This document shows, one piece after another, positions 22,861-32,046 of a stretch of DNA of 49,196 nt. The notes under the pieces were generated by a model. The model was not told where the DNA came from. It made no database searches and worked only from the letters and a program-made list of their open reading frames with translations. Source of the DNA: JAICUY01 sp035708065 (GTDB lineage: Bacteria > Chloroflexota > Limnocylindria > QHBO01). The stretch spans positions 1 to 49,196 of the forward strand of contig DASSTC010000077.1 in assembly GCA_035708065.1 (NCBI GenBank), in the 5' to 3' direction. The stretch's first letter is position 1. The number at the start of each line of letters is the position of its first letter. The translations under genes were made by a program, and so were the position numbers.

Positions 22861-25800
22861 GTGTTCAGGCAGGTTTCGACGAAGCTGGATGTGCCCGCCC
22901 TGGAGCGGGAGATGATCGAGGTCTGGCGCGAGGGCCGGACGATGGAGCGCTACCTCGCACGGAACGACGCGCGCGAGGAGAGGTTCAGCTTCCTCGACGG
23001 GCCGATCACGGCCAACAACCCGATGGGGGTCCATCACGCCTGGGGCCGCACCTACAAGGACCTGTACCAGCGTTACCACACCATGCTGGGGCAGAAGCAG
23101 CGCTACCAGAACGGATTCGACGCACAGGGCCTGTGGATCGAGGTCGAGGTCGAGCGACAGCTCGGCTTCAACAACAAGCGCGAGATCGAGTCGTTCGGCA
23201 TCGACAAGTTCGTGGAGCTGTGCAAGCAGCGCGTCGACACGTACGCCGCGCTCATCACCGAGCAGAGCAAGCGGCTCGGGATGTGGATGGACTGGGAGCA
23301 CAGCTACATCACCAACTCGGACGAGAACAACTACACGATCTGGTCGTTCCTGGCCGAATGCCACCGTCGCGGCCTCATCTACCGCGGCCACGACGTGATG
23401 CCGTGGTGCCCGCGCTGCGGCACCGGCCTGTCGAACATGGAGATTGCCACCGAGGGCTACCGCGAGCTGACGCACCTGTCGCTGACCGTAGAGATGCCGA
23501 TCACCGATGTCGGCCGCGAGGACGAGTCGCTGCTGGTGTGGACGACCACGCCGTGGACCCTGTCGTCGAACGTCGCGGCGGCGGTCAGCCCTGAGCTGAC
23601 CTACCTGCAGGTCGCCGGGCGCGACGGTCGGCGCTGGTGGCTGAGCCGCGGATCGAAGTCACGCGTTGCGCCCGAGGCCGAGGTCCTGCGCGAGGCGCCG
23701 GGCAGCGAGCTGGTCGGCCTTCACTACCGCGGCCCGTTCGACGAGCTGCCGGTGGCGCAGGGCGTCGAGCACCGCGTCATCGCCTGGGACCAGGTCTCGG
23801 ACGAGGAGGGCACTGGGATCGTGCACATCGCTCCCGGCTGCGGGCAGGAGGACTTCGCACTCTCGAAGGTCGAGGGCCTTGCCGTGCTCGACCCGATCGA
23901 CCAGTTCGGGGTCTTCGGTCCCGGCTATGGCTGGCAGACCGGCCGCTACGCCGGTCGGTCGGAGGAGCCGTCCGCCGAGATGGCGCGGGCGGTGGCCGAG
24001 GACCTCGAGGGCAAGGGAATCCTCGTCGCGCGCGAGCAGTACACCCACTCCTATCCGGTGTGCTGGCGCTGCGGCACCGAGCTGCTCTTCCGGCTGGTCG
24101 ACGAGTGGTTCATCCGCATGGACCCGCTGCGCGAGCCGATCTCGGCGGTGACGCGCGCCACGACCTGGTTGCCGGAGGGGATCGGCCTCGAGGAGCGCGA
24201 GCTCGACTGGCTGCGCAACATGGGCGACTGGATGATCAGCAAGAAGCGCTACTACGGCCTGGCGCTGCCGATCTGGATGTGCCTCGACTGCGGCGAATGG
24301 GACGTCATCGGCTCGAAGGACGAGCTGCGCGAGCGTGCTGTCGCCGGCTGGGACGAGTTCGAGGGCCACTCGCCGCACAAGCCGTTCATTGACGCGGTGG
24401 AGATCGGCTGCTCGGCGTGTGGCGGCCGCTCGCGTCGCGTGCCGGACGTCGGCAACCCGTGGCTCGACGCCGGGATCGTGGCGTACTCGACGATGGGCTG
24501 GAACAGCGACCGAGCCGAGTGGGAGCGCTGGTTCCCCGCGGACATGATCACCGAGTCGTTTCCCGGCCAGTTCCGCAACTGGTTCTATGCTCTGCTGACG
24601 ATGTCGACGGTGCTCACCGACCGCACGCCGACGAAGGTGATCCTCGGCCACGCGCTGGTTCGCGACGAGCACGGCGAGGAGATGCACAAGAGCAAGGGCA
24701 ACTCGATCCCGTTCGACGAGGCTGCCGACCACATCGGTGCCGACACCATGCGCTGGATGTTCGCGACCGCGAATCCCGCGGTGAACGTCAACTTCGGCTA
24801 CGGGCCGGGCGCGGAGGTCGTGCGCCGCTTCTTCCTGCCACTGTGGAACACCTATGCCTTCCTGGCCAACTACGCGCGGCTGGACGGCTGGACACCGTCG
24901 GAGACCGATGCGGTGGCCGGTCGCACGCTGCTCGACCGATGGATCCTGTCGCGCCTCGACTCGCTGGTCGAGACGGTGCGCGCCGGCCTCGACGCCTACG
25001 ACGCCGCATCCTCGGCGCACGCCATCGAGGCCTTCGTCGAGGACCTGTCGAACTGGTACGTGCGCCGCTCGCGGCGCCGCTTCTGGAAGGGCGAGCTCGA
25101 CGACGACAAGCGCGCCGCCTACGCCACGCTCCACGAGGTGCTGACCGCGGTTGCGCGGCTGCTCGCGCCCTTCGTCCCGCACCTCGCCGACGCGATGTGG
25201 CGCAACCTGGCAGCCGACCGCGCGGACTCGGTCCACCTCGCCGACTATCCGGCGGTCGTCGCCGGGCGGCGCGACGCCGGCCTTGAGGAAGCGGTCGACC
25301 TGGCGCGACGGGTCGTCGGCCTGGGGCACACCGCCCGCGCGGCGTCGAAGCTGCGCACCCGACAGCCGCTCCGCGCGGTGCGCGTCAAGCTGCCGCCGGG
25401 CCTCGACGGGGCCCTCTCAAACGATCCCGCCGTCGCGGCGGCGCTGCGTGAGCAGGTCCTCGACGAGCTCAACGTCAAACTGCTCGAGGTCATTCCCGAC
25501 GAGTCGGAGATGGTCGAGCGCACGCTCTACCCGCTGCTGCCGGTCATCGGGCCGCGTCACGGCAAGGCGGTCGGCGCGGTGATGGCCGGCGCGCGCTCCG
25601 GCGAGTGGCGGCTGCGCGACGACGGCCGCGTTGAGGTCGGCGGCGTGACGCTCGAGCATGATGAGTTCCAGCTCACCGGCCGGGCGCGCCCTGGCCACGA
25701 GGTCGCCGAGGACGGAAACCTGCTCGTCGCGCTCGATACCGAGCTCGACGACGCGCTCGCCGCCGAGGGACTGGCCCGGGAAGTGGCGCACCGGCTCCAG

Positions 25801-26049
25801 AACCTGCGCAAGGCCGCGGGGTACGAGGTCAGCGATCGGATCGCGGTGGCGGTGGGCGGCGACGAGGCGACGCTGCGGCGCCTGGAGCCGTTTCGGCGCT
25901 GGCTCGTCGAGGAGACGCTGGCGACCTCGCTCGAGCTCGGGCCCGAGGCCACGCTCGCCGATGCCGACCGTGATGAGGAGCTGGTGCTCGAAGGTGGCGA
26001 GCTACGCCTGGCCGTGCGCCAGGCGGCGGAGGCATCGCGTAGCATCTAG
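22861..26049 (+). CDS. ileS: Isoleucyl-tRNA synthetase
   Basis: Charges tRNA-Ile, with editing of mischarged valine. The 1062-residue class Ia enzyme has the HIGH-type motif GVHHAWG (about 56-62), a CPRCGTGLSN zinc-like motif before the editing domain, VWTTTPWTL, CWRCGTELLFR, DWMISKKRYYGLALPIW, and the KMSKS equivalent HKSKGN. Length and motif forms fit the longer, eukaryote-like IleRS type, which is often mupirocin-resistant; resistance here is inference. GTG 22861 follows TTGGAG at good spacing; an open frame further upstream enters the T-box terminator and is not coding. Expression is under the T-box. Confidence 0.95.
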   Translation: MFRQVSTKLDVPALEREMIEVWREGRTMERYLARNDAREERFSFLDGPITANNPMGVHHAWGRTYKDLYQRYHTMLGQKQRYQNGFDAQGLWIEVEVERQLGFNNKREIESFGIDKFVELCKQRVDTYAALITEQSKRLGMWMDWEHSYITNSDENNYTIWSFLAECHRRGLIYRGHDVMPWCPRCGTGLSNMEIATEGYRELTHLSLTVEMPITDVGREDESLLVWTTTPWTLSSNVAAAVSPELTYLQVAGRDGRRWWLSRGSKSRVAPEAEVLREAPGSELVGLHYRGPFDELPVAQGVEHRVIAWDQVSDEEGTGIVHIAPGCGQEDFALSKVEGLAVLDPIDQFGVFGPGYGWQTGRYAGRSEEPSAEMARAVAEDLEGKGILVAREQYTHSYPVCWRCGTELLFRLVDEWFIRMDPLREPISAVTRATTWLPEGIGLEERELDWLRNMGDWMISKKRYYGLALPIWMCLDCGEWDVIGSKDELRERAVAGWDEFEGHSPHKPFIDAVEIGCSACGGRSRRVPDVGNPWLDAGIVAYSTMGWNSDRAEWERWFPADMITESFPGQFRNWFYALLTMSTVLTDRTPTKVILGHALVRDEHGEEMHKSKGNSIPFDEAADHIGADTMRWMFATANPAVNVNFGYGPGAEVVRRFFLPLWNTYAFLANYARLDGWTPSETDAVAGRTLLDRWILSRLDSLVETVRAGLDAYDAASSAHAIEAFVEDLSNWYVRRSRRRFWKGELDDDKRAAYATLHEVLTAVARLLAPFVPHLADAMWRNLAADRADSVHLADYPAVVAGRRDAGLEEAVDLARRVVGLGHTARAASKLRTRQPLRAVRVKLPPGLDGALSNDPAVAAALREQVLDELNVKLLEVIPDESEMVERTLYPLLPVIGPRHGKAVGAVMAGARSGEWRLRDDGRVEVGGVTLEHDEFQLTGRARPGHEVAEDGNLLVALDTELDDALAAEGLAREVAHRLQNLRKAAGYEVSDRIAVAVGGDEATLRRLEPFRRWLVEETLATSLELGPEATLADADRDEELVLEGGELRLAVRQAAEASRSI

Positions 26050-26055
26050 CCGACG

Positions 26056-26565
26056 ATGAGCAACGAGACGCCACATTCCGACGGGCGCGCCGATGTGCTC
26101 GCCCTGCTGGCGACCGCGGCCGGGGTCTACGCCGCCGACCAGCTGAGCAAGGCGCTCATCGTGGCGAACATCGAGCTCGGTGACTCGGTCCGGGTGGTGG
26201 GGGACCTCGTCCAGCTGTGGCACGCGCGCAACGCCGGCGCGGCGTTCAGCATGCTGCAGGGCGAGCAGCTCCTCTTCCTGGTGGTCAGCGTCGTGGCGCT
26301 GGGGATGATCGCCTACTTCCATCGCGCCTTCCGTGGCCACAGCCGCTGGCTGCAGGCGATCCTCGGCCTGGTGCTGGGTGGCACCCTCGGCAACCTGACC
26401 GACCGCATCCGTCACGGCTACGTCACCGACTTCATCTCGGTCGGCTTCGGCAACGTCCGCTTCCCGACGTTCAACGTCGCCGATTCGGCGGTCGTCGTTG
26501 GCATCGGCCTGCTGGTGATCTACCTGCTGCTCAGCGACCGGCGGCGCGCAGAGGCGCACGCGTGA
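26056..26565 (+). CDS. lspA: Lipoprotein signal peptidase (signal peptidase II)
   Basis: Membrane aspartyl protease that removes signal peptides from prolipoproteins. The 169-residue protein has four predicted helices and the family motifs DQLSKALI (28-35), ARNAGAAFSML (57-67), GTLGNLTDRIRHGYVTDF with catalytic Asp125, and FNVADSAV with Asp143. ATG 26056 is 6 bp after ileS. It overlaps rluD by 4 bp, the classic lspA-rluD order. A likely substrate is the lipobox protein encoded at 35415. Confidence 0.96.
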   Translation: MSNETPHSDGRADVLALLATAAGVYAADQLSKALIVANIELGDSVRVVGDLVQLWHARNAGAAFSMLQGEQLLFLVVSVVALGMIAYFHRAFRGHSRWLQAILGLVLGGTLGNLTDRIRHGYVTDFISVGFGNVRFPTFNVADSAVVVGIGLLVIYLLLSDRRRAEAHA

Positions 26566-27542
26566 CCGATGCGTCCGCGATCGGCGACCGGACGGTGACC
26601 GGCGCCGCCGAGGCCGGACGCTTCGACCTGGCGGTGAGCGCGGTGGCCGGCATCAGCCGGGCGCACGCGCAGCGGCTCATCTCCGATGGCCGGGCCCTGG
26701 TCAATGGACGACGCGCGCGGTCGAGCGACCGGCTGCGCGGCGGCGAGCAGGTGTCGGTCACGCTCTCGGCGCCTCCCGACCCGACGCTCGTGCCCGAGTC
26801 GATTCCGCTGCGCATCGCCTACGAGGACGCGGCGATGCTCATCGTCGACAAGCCGGCGGGGCTCGTGGTCCATCCGTCGGCCGGGCACAGCAGCGGCACG
26901 CTGGTGCACGCGCTGCTCGGCCGCGCCCGCGCATCCGGCGAGCCGCTCGGCAGCATCGCCGGCGTCGAACGTCCCGGCATCGTGCATCGGCTGGACAAGG
27001 ACACCTCAGGGCTGCTGCTCGTCGCAAAGACCGATGCCGCGCAGGCGAGCCTCATGCGCCAGTTCGGCGAGCGCTCGATCGAGAAGGAGTACGTGGCGCT
27101 GGTCCGCGGCGCGCCGCCGGTGCTGCGCGGCCGGATCGAGGCGCCCGTCGGGCGCGATCCGCGCGACCGCCAGCGCATGGCGGTCGTCGCCGGTGGCCGC
27201 GACTCGGTGACCGACTATGCCGTGCTCGGCAGCGGCGGCGGCTACTCGCTGCTCGCGCTGCAGCCACGCACCGGCCGCACCCACCAGATCCGCGCCCATC
27301 TCGCCTACCTGCGCCTGCCGATCGCCGGGGACCTGCGCTACGGCGGCGGCATCGGTCCGGGCGGCCTGGAGCGCCAGTTCCTGCACGCCGCACGGCTTCG
27401 GCTGCTGCGGCCGACCGACGGGGCTCGGCTGCGCGCCTGGAGCGAGCTGCCCGCCGACCTGGCGGCGTCGCTCGAGGCCGCGGGGATCGATGGCGGCGAC
27501 CTGCCGCGCGGCGTCGGCGCAGCGGTCGAGGAGGAACGGTGA
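26562..27542 (+). CDS. rluD: RluD/RluA-family 23S rRNA pseudouridine synthase
   Basis: Isomerises uridine to pseudouridine in 23S rRNA. The 326-residue product has an N-terminal S4 RNA-binding domain (about 17-75) and a RluA-type catalytic domain with DKPAGLVVHP, the catalytic Asp145 in HRLDKDTSG, EKEYVALV, QPRTGRTHQIRAH and QFLHAARL. GTG 26562 overlaps the lspA stop (GTGA); a longer open frame upstream lies in lspA. The exact rRNA site cannot be set from sequence. It overlaps gmk by 4 bp. Confidence 0.92.
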   Translation: MTDASAIGDRTVTGAAEAGRFDLAVSAVAGISRAHAQRLISDGRALVNGRRARSSDRLRGGEQVSVTLSAPPDPTLVPESIPLRIAYEDAAMLIVDKPAGLVVHPSAGHSSGTLVHALLGRARASGEPLGSIAGVERPGIVHRLDKDTSGLLLVAKTDAAQASLMRQFGERSIEKEYVALVRGAPPVLRGRIEAPVGRDPRDRQRMAVVAGGRDSVTDYAVLGSGGGYSLLALQPRTGRTHQIRAHLAYLRLPIAGDLRYGGGIGPGGLERQFLHAARLRLLRPTDGARLRAWSELPADLAASLEAAGIDGGDLPRGVGAAVEEER

Positions 27543-28174
27543 GCCAGGCTGAGCCCAGGCCGGAGCAGAAGCGGCTCGTCTTCCCCAACCCGATGCTCGT
27601 GGTCGTGTCGGGGCCGTCGGGCGTCGGCAAGAGCACGATCGTGGCCGAGCTGGTGCGCCGCCATCCGCAGGCGGTGCCGATCGTGACCGCCACGACCCGT
27701 CAGCGGCGGCCGGACGAGATCGACAAGGTCCATTACCACTTCCTGTCCGCCGACCAGTTCGATGCGTTGCGCGACTCGGGTGGGCTGCTCGAGCATGCCA
27801 ACGTCCACGGCAACTGGTACGGCACGCCGATCGGCCAAGTGCGCGGCATCCTTGCCGCCGGGCGTGACGCGATCGCCGTGCCCGACCCGCAGGGCGCTCG
27901 CTCGATCCGTGCCCTCGTGCCGGATGCGCTGCTCATCTTCGTCATGCCGCCCTCGTTCGAGGACCTCACCGAGCGGCTGAAGGGCCGTGGATCGGAGGAC
28001 CCGGAGAGCTTCGAGCGCCGACGGCGTGACGCCGAGCGCTGGATGGCCGATGCCGGCGATTACGACCACGTCATCGTGAACGAGACAGGCCACCCGGAGG
28101 AGGCCGCCGAACGCATCTGGGAGATCATTCAGGCCGAGGCGCGACGCGACCCGCCGCGCGTCGTCAACATCTGA
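27539..28174 (+). CDS. gmk: Guanylate kinase
   Basis: Phosphorylates GMP to GDP. The 211-residue protein has the P-loop GPSGVGKST at residues 25-33, the GMP-binding region TTRQRRPDEIDKVHYHF, LEHANVHGNWYGTP, and the lid-region string RLKGRGSEDPESFERRR. The usual VDVQGA-type strand reads VPDPQGA, keeping the Asp and GA. GTG 27539 overlaps the rluD stop. In related operons rpoZ and coaBC lie between gmk and priA; here only 14 bp separate them. Confidence 0.93.
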   Translation: MSQAEPRPEQKRLVFPNPMLVVVSGPSGVGKSTIVAELVRRHPQAVPIVTATTRQRRPDEIDKVHYHFLSADQFDALRDSGGLLEHANVHGNWYGTPIGQVRGILAAGRDAIAVPDPQGARSIRALVPDALLIFVMPPSFEDLTERLKGRGSEDPESFERRRRDAERWMADAGDYDHVIVNETGHPEEAAERIWEIIQAEARRDPPRVVNI

Positions 28175-28188
28175 GCGAGGCCGCCGCC

Positions 28189-30534
28189 ATGGCTCGCTCG
28201 GCGGGGGATCGCGGGGTGCAGGTCGCGGTCGAAGCGGTCGCCGACCGCCCCGAGCGAACGTTCAGCTACCTGCTCCCTGAGCACCTGGGCGATCCGCGGC
28301 CCGGGTCGCTGCTGCTGGTGCCATATGGCCGCCGGCTGGCGTTGGGCTACCTCGTGGCTGCCGCCTCGGTCGACGGGGCGACCGAGCTCAAGCCGGTCGA
28401 GGCGGTCGTCTCCGAGCCGATGCTGACGCCTGACCTCCTGACGCTGGCCGGCGAGATCGCGCACTACTACCGCGCGCCGATCGGCACCGCGATCGCCGCG
28501 ATGCTGCCGCCCGGCCTCGAGTCGCGGCTCCAGCGCCGCTGGGAGGTCATCGACGCCGCGCAGCTGCCGGCGGCCGGTGACGTGCCGCTCGACGACGCGA
28601 CGCTCCTCGCGCTCGGGCCGGTGCGCGGCGGGCAGCGCTGGATCGACGGGCTGCGCAGCCGCGGCGTGATCCGCGCCAGCTGGTCGCTGCGGCCGCCGAC
28701 GGTCAGCACGCGGCGGGAGCGGGTGCTGCGGCCGCTCCCGGGCGAACGCCCGCTGCCGCGCCGAGCGCCGCTGCAGCGGTCGATCCTCGACGCGCTGGGT
28801 GGCGCCGAGCGCAGTTTCGGCGAGCTGGCGGAGGAGCTCGGCGTTTCGTCCGGCTCACTCCTGGTAGCGGCGCGCCGTCTGGAGTCCGCCGGCCACGTGG
28901 TGCTCGGCTGGCGTGACGTGGGTCGTGACCCGCTCGGGCACCGTGACGCCGCGCCGCCGCCGGCACATCAGCTGGTCGACGAGCAGTCGTCCGCGGTCGC
29001 GGCGATCGCGGGACTGCCACCCGGCGGTGAACTGCTGCTCGAGGGCGTCGCGGCCGCCGGCAAGACCGACGTGTACCTCGCGGCGATCGCCGCGACGGTC
29101 GCGGCGGGCCGCGGCGCGCTTCTGCTCGTTCCGGAGCTGAGCCTCGTTCCGCAGGTCGCCGACCGGCTGGCGGGGATCGCCGGCGACCGGCTGGCGGTGC
29201 TCCACTCCGGGCTGTCGGCGGGGGAGCGTCACGACGAGTGGTGGCGGATCCTGCGCGGCGAGGCGCAGGTCGTCGTCGGGACGCGCACCGCCATCTTCGC
29301 CCCGTTGCGCGATCTCGGGCTGATCGTCGTCGACGAGGCGCACGACGGGGCGTACAAGTCGGACCGCACGCCGCGCTACGACGCGCGCTGGGTGGCGCGC
29401 CACCGCGCCACCCAGACGGGGGCGCAGTTGGTGCTGGGCACCGCGACGCCCGAGGTGACGACGATCGCACGGGTGCGTGGCGGGCTGGTCGAGCGGGCGC
29501 GACTGGTCGAGCGGCGCGTGGGGGTGGCACCCGCCATCGAGGTCGTCGACCTGCGCGCTGAGCTCGCCGAGAACAACCGGTCGATCTTCTCCCGATCACT
29601 CGCGGCAGCGCTGGCCGAGCTGCGACGCGGCACGCAGCAGGCGATCCTCCTCATCAACCGTCGCGGCGCTGCCACCTTCGTGCTGTGCCGCGACTGTGGC
29701 GAGAGCCTGCGCTGCCCGGACTGTGACCTGCCGTTCGTCTTTCACCTCGCCGGCGGGCAGCTGCGCTGCCACCACTGCGGCCGCACGGCGGCTCCGCCCG
29801 AGCACTGCCCGCATTGCGGCTCGGCGCGAATCCGCTATTTCGGCGCCGGGACCCAGCGCGTCGAGGCCGAGCTCCGCGGCCGCTTCCCGCGGCTGCGCGT
29901 CGCCCGGCTCGACTCGGACGCACTGGCGCAGCGGCGAGGCTTCGAGTCGGTCTACGACGAGTTCCGGTCGGGCGCCGTCGACGTCCTGGTCGGCACGCAG
30001 CTCGCGGCGAAGGGGCTCGACCTGCCGACGGTGACCCTTGCCGGCGTCATCGCCGCGGATGTCACGCTCAACCTGCCCGACTACCTCGCGCCCGAGCGCA
30101 CGTTCGCGCTGCTGGCCCAGGTCGCCGGTCGCGCGGGACGCGGACCGCTGCCCGGGCGGGTGATCATCCAGACCTACGCCCCGGAGCACTACGCCATCCG
30201 CGCGGCCGCGCGGATGGATGTCGACGGTTTCGCGGACGAGGAGCTCCCGCGCCGGCGGCTGCTGCGCTACCCGCCGTTCAGCGTTCTGGCGAGGCTGCTG
30301 CTGGCCGATGCCGACCGCGGACGCCTGGAAGGGCGCGGACGCGACGTGGCGCAGGCGGTCTCGATCCCCGGTGTCGACGTGCTGGGTCCCCTGCCGGCCT
30401 ACGTCCCGCGGCGCGCGGGTCGCTGGCGGATGCAGGTCATCCTGCGCGCACCGGACGTCGCGACCCGGCTGGCCGCACTCGAGCGGGTGCCAGGCGGGGT
30501 CGCCATCGACGTCGACCCGGAGTCGCTGCTGTGA
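28189..30534 (+). CDS. priA: Primosomal replication restart helicase PriA
   Basis: 3'-5' DNA helicase that reloads the replisome at stalled forks. The 781-residue protein has the N-terminal 3'BD domain (FSYLLPEHLGDPRPGSLLLV, PYGRRLALGYL), Walker A GVAAAGKTD near residue 286, DEAH-type Walker B VVDEAHDGAYKSD, a zinc region with paired CxxC motifs (CRDCG, CPDC, CHHCG, CPHCG) near 497-545, and C-terminal GTQLAAKGLDLPTVTL and QVAGRAGRG. The P-loop (usually TGSGKT) and motif III (GTATPE) are slightly divergent but complete, so helicase activity is expected. It sits in the gmk-priA-def-fmt cluster. Confidence 0.95.
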   Translation: MARSAGDRGVQVAVEAVADRPERTFSYLLPEHLGDPRPGSLLLVPYGRRLALGYLVAAASVDGATELKPVEAVVSEPMLTPDLLTLAGEIAHYYRAPIGTAIAAMLPPGLESRLQRRWEVIDAAQLPAAGDVPLDDATLLALGPVRGGQRWIDGLRSRGVIRASWSLRPPTVSTRRERVLRPLPGERPLPRRAPLQRSILDALGGAERSFGELAEELGVSSGSLLVAARRLESAGHVVLGWRDVGRDPLGHRDAAPPPAHQLVDEQSSAVAAIAGLPPGGELLLEGVAAAGKTDVYLAAIAATVAAGRGALLLVPELSLVPQVADRLAGIAGDRLAVLHSGLSAGERHDEWWRILRGEAQVVVGTRTAIFAPLRDLGLIVVDEAHDGAYKSDRTPRYDARWVARHRATQTGAQLVLGTATPEVTTIARVRGGLVERARLVERRVGVAPAIEVVDLRAELAENNRSIFSRSLAAALAELRRGTQQAILLINRRGAATFVLCRDCGESLRCPDCDLPFVFHLAGGQLRCHHCGRTAAPPEHCPHCGSARIRYFGAGTQRVEAELRGRFPRLRVARLDSDALAQRRGFESVYDEFRSGAVDVLVGTQLAAKGLDLPTVTLAGVIAADVTLNLPDYLAPERTFALLAQVAGRAGRGPLPGRVIIQTYAPEHYAIRAAARMDVDGFADEELPRRRLLRYPPFSVLARLLLADADRGRLEGRGRDVAQAVSIPGVDVLGPLPAYVPRRAGRWRMQVILRAPDVATRLAALERVPGGVAIDVDPESLL

Positions 30535-30553
30535 GGCGCCGCCGCCGCATCGG

Positions 30554-30559
30554 TACAAT
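30554..30559 (+). promoter_or_regulatory. -10 element TACAAT giving a leaderless def mRNA
   Basis: TACAAT ends 6 bp before the def ATG (30566), so the predicted transcription start coincides with the A of AUG. The intervening GGCGGC is no Shine-Dalgarno. No -35 is evident. Confidence 0.55.
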
Positions 30560-30565
30560 GGCGGC

Positions 30566-31072
30566 ATGGTCATCCGCCGCATCCTGACTGCCGAAGAGCC
30601 GATCCTGCGGGAGCGCGCTCGCAAAGTCACCAACTTCGACGCCAGCCTGCACCGCCTGCTCGACGACATGCTCGAGACGATGCGCGACGCGCCGGGCATC
30701 GGTCTCGCCGCCAACCAGGTCGACGTGCCGCTGCAGGTCGCCATCATCGAGCTCGAGGACAAGGTCACCGAGCTGATCAACCCGCAGATCGTGAAGGCAT
30801 CGGGTGAGATCCTGGACTGGGAGGGCTGCCTGTCGATTCCCGGCTTCGTCGCCGAGGTCAAGCGGCATGCGAAGGTCACCGTCAAGGCCAGGGACCGGTA
30901 CGGCAAGGAATTCCGCGTCAAGGGCGAGGAGCTGTTCGCGCGGGCGCTGCAGCACGAGATCGACCACCTGAACGGAATCCTGTACATCGACTACCTCGAA
31001 TCGCTCGAGGAGCTGGTGCGCGTCAGCGACCGGCCGAGCGAGGTGGGGGAAGAGACGACCGCGGGAATCTAG
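30566..31072 (+). CDS. def: Peptide deformylase
   Basis: Removes the formyl group from nascent proteins. The 168-residue metalloenzyme has all three motifs: GIGLAANQ (44-51), EGCLSIPG with metal ligand Cys88, and QHEIDHLNG with His130, Glu131 and His134. The C-terminal tail after residue 145 is short and polar. The ATG at 30566 fits the family start (MVIRRIL...EPILRERA) and the -10 element 6 bp upstream; a longer open frame in this phase lies within priA. The stop overlaps the fmt start by one base. Def and Fmt act at opposite ends of the formylation cycle. Confidence 0.96.
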   Translation: MVIRRILTAEEPILRERARKVTNFDASLHRLLDDMLETMRDAPGIGLAANQVDVPLQVAIIELEDKVTELINPQIVKASGEILDWEGCLSIPGFVAEVKRHAKVTVKARDRYGKEFRVKGEELFARALQHEIDHLNGILYIDYLESLEELVRVSDRPSEVGEETTAGI

Positions 31073-32046
31073 TGGCGCGCCTCGGCCGGGTCGTGTTCCT
31101 GGCAACCGGGGCGTTCGGCCTTCCGCTCCTCGAGCCGCTGGTCGAGCTGAGCGACGAGCTGCTCGTCATCAGCCAGCCGGATCGTCCCGCCGGCCGCAAG
31201 CTCCATCCGCGACCGTCACCCATTGCGGAGCATGCCCGCGGGCTGGGGCTGCGCGTGGAGACCCCGCGGCGCCTGCGCTCCGACGAGGGTCGCTCGCTGC
31301 TTCGTGCCTTCGTGCCCGACGGGCTGCTGCTGGTCGCCTACGGGCAGCTGGTGCCCGAGGACATCCTGTCACTGGTGCCGCGCCCGCCGCTCAACGTGCA
31401 TCCCTCGCTGCTGCCGCGGCATCGTGGCGCCGCGCCGGTGGCCGCCACGATCCTCGCCGGCGACCCCGTGGCCGGCGTGACGCTGATGGTCATGACCGCG
31501 ACGCTCGACGCTGGACCGATCGCCGAGCAGTGGCACGTTGCCGTCAAGCCCGGGGAGCAGGCGCCCGAGCTCGAGCGGCGGCTGGCGCTTCTCGCAGCAG
31601 CGGTCGTGCCGTCGGCGCTGCAGCGCTGGGCCGGTGGCGAGCTGCGAAGCGAACCGCAGGACGAGCGGGCCGCATCGATGATCCGTCCGTTCACCCGGGC
31701 CGACGGCTGGATCGACTGGCGGTCGTCCGCCGTCGAGCTCGACCGCCGCGTCCGCGCGCTGCAGCCGTGGCCAGGAGCGTGGACGACGCTGGACGAGCGA
31801 CGCGTCCACGTCCGGCGCGCGCGGCCGCTGCCCGGTGTCGACGACGTGCCGATCGGCGCACTGCTCCCGGGACCGGAGCCGCGCGTGGCATGCGGCAACG
31901 GCGCGCTGGCGCTGGAGGTCGTCCAGCCGGAGGGTCGCGGACCGATGCCCGGCGCCGACTGGCGGCGCGGCCTGTCGCGAGACCACGTGATCCTGGGCAC
32001 GGACCAGCCGGCGGAGCGGATCGACCGGACCGCGCGAGGCGACTAG
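31072..32046 (+). CDS. fmt: Methionyl-tRNA formyltransferase
   Basis: Transfers formyl from 10-formyltetrahydrofolate to initiator Met-tRNA. The 324-residue protein has an N-terminal Rossmann catalytic domain with Asn108, His110 (LNVHPSLLPRHRGAAP) and Asp146 (TLDAGPI), then the C-terminal OB-like tRNA-binding domain (RADGWIDWRSSAVELDRRVRA onward). GTG 31072 shares its first base with the def stop. The stop is convergent with the BON gene stop, the two sharing CTAG (32043-32046). Confidence 0.95.
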   Translation: MARLGRVVFLATGAFGLPLLEPLVELSDELLVISQPDRPAGRKLHPRPSPIAEHARGLGLRVETPRRLRSDEGRSLLRAFVPDGLLLVAYGQLVPEDILSLVPRPPLNVHPSLLPRHRGAAPVAATILAGDPVAGVTLMVMTATLDAGPIAEQWHVAVKPGEQAPELERRLALLAAAVVPSALQRWAGGELRSEPQDERAASMIRPFTRADGWIDWRSSAVELDRRVRALQPWPGAWTTLDERRVHVRRARPLPGVDDVPIGALLPGPEPRVACGNGALALEVVQPEGRGPMPGADWRRGLSRDHVILGTDQPAERIDRTARGD

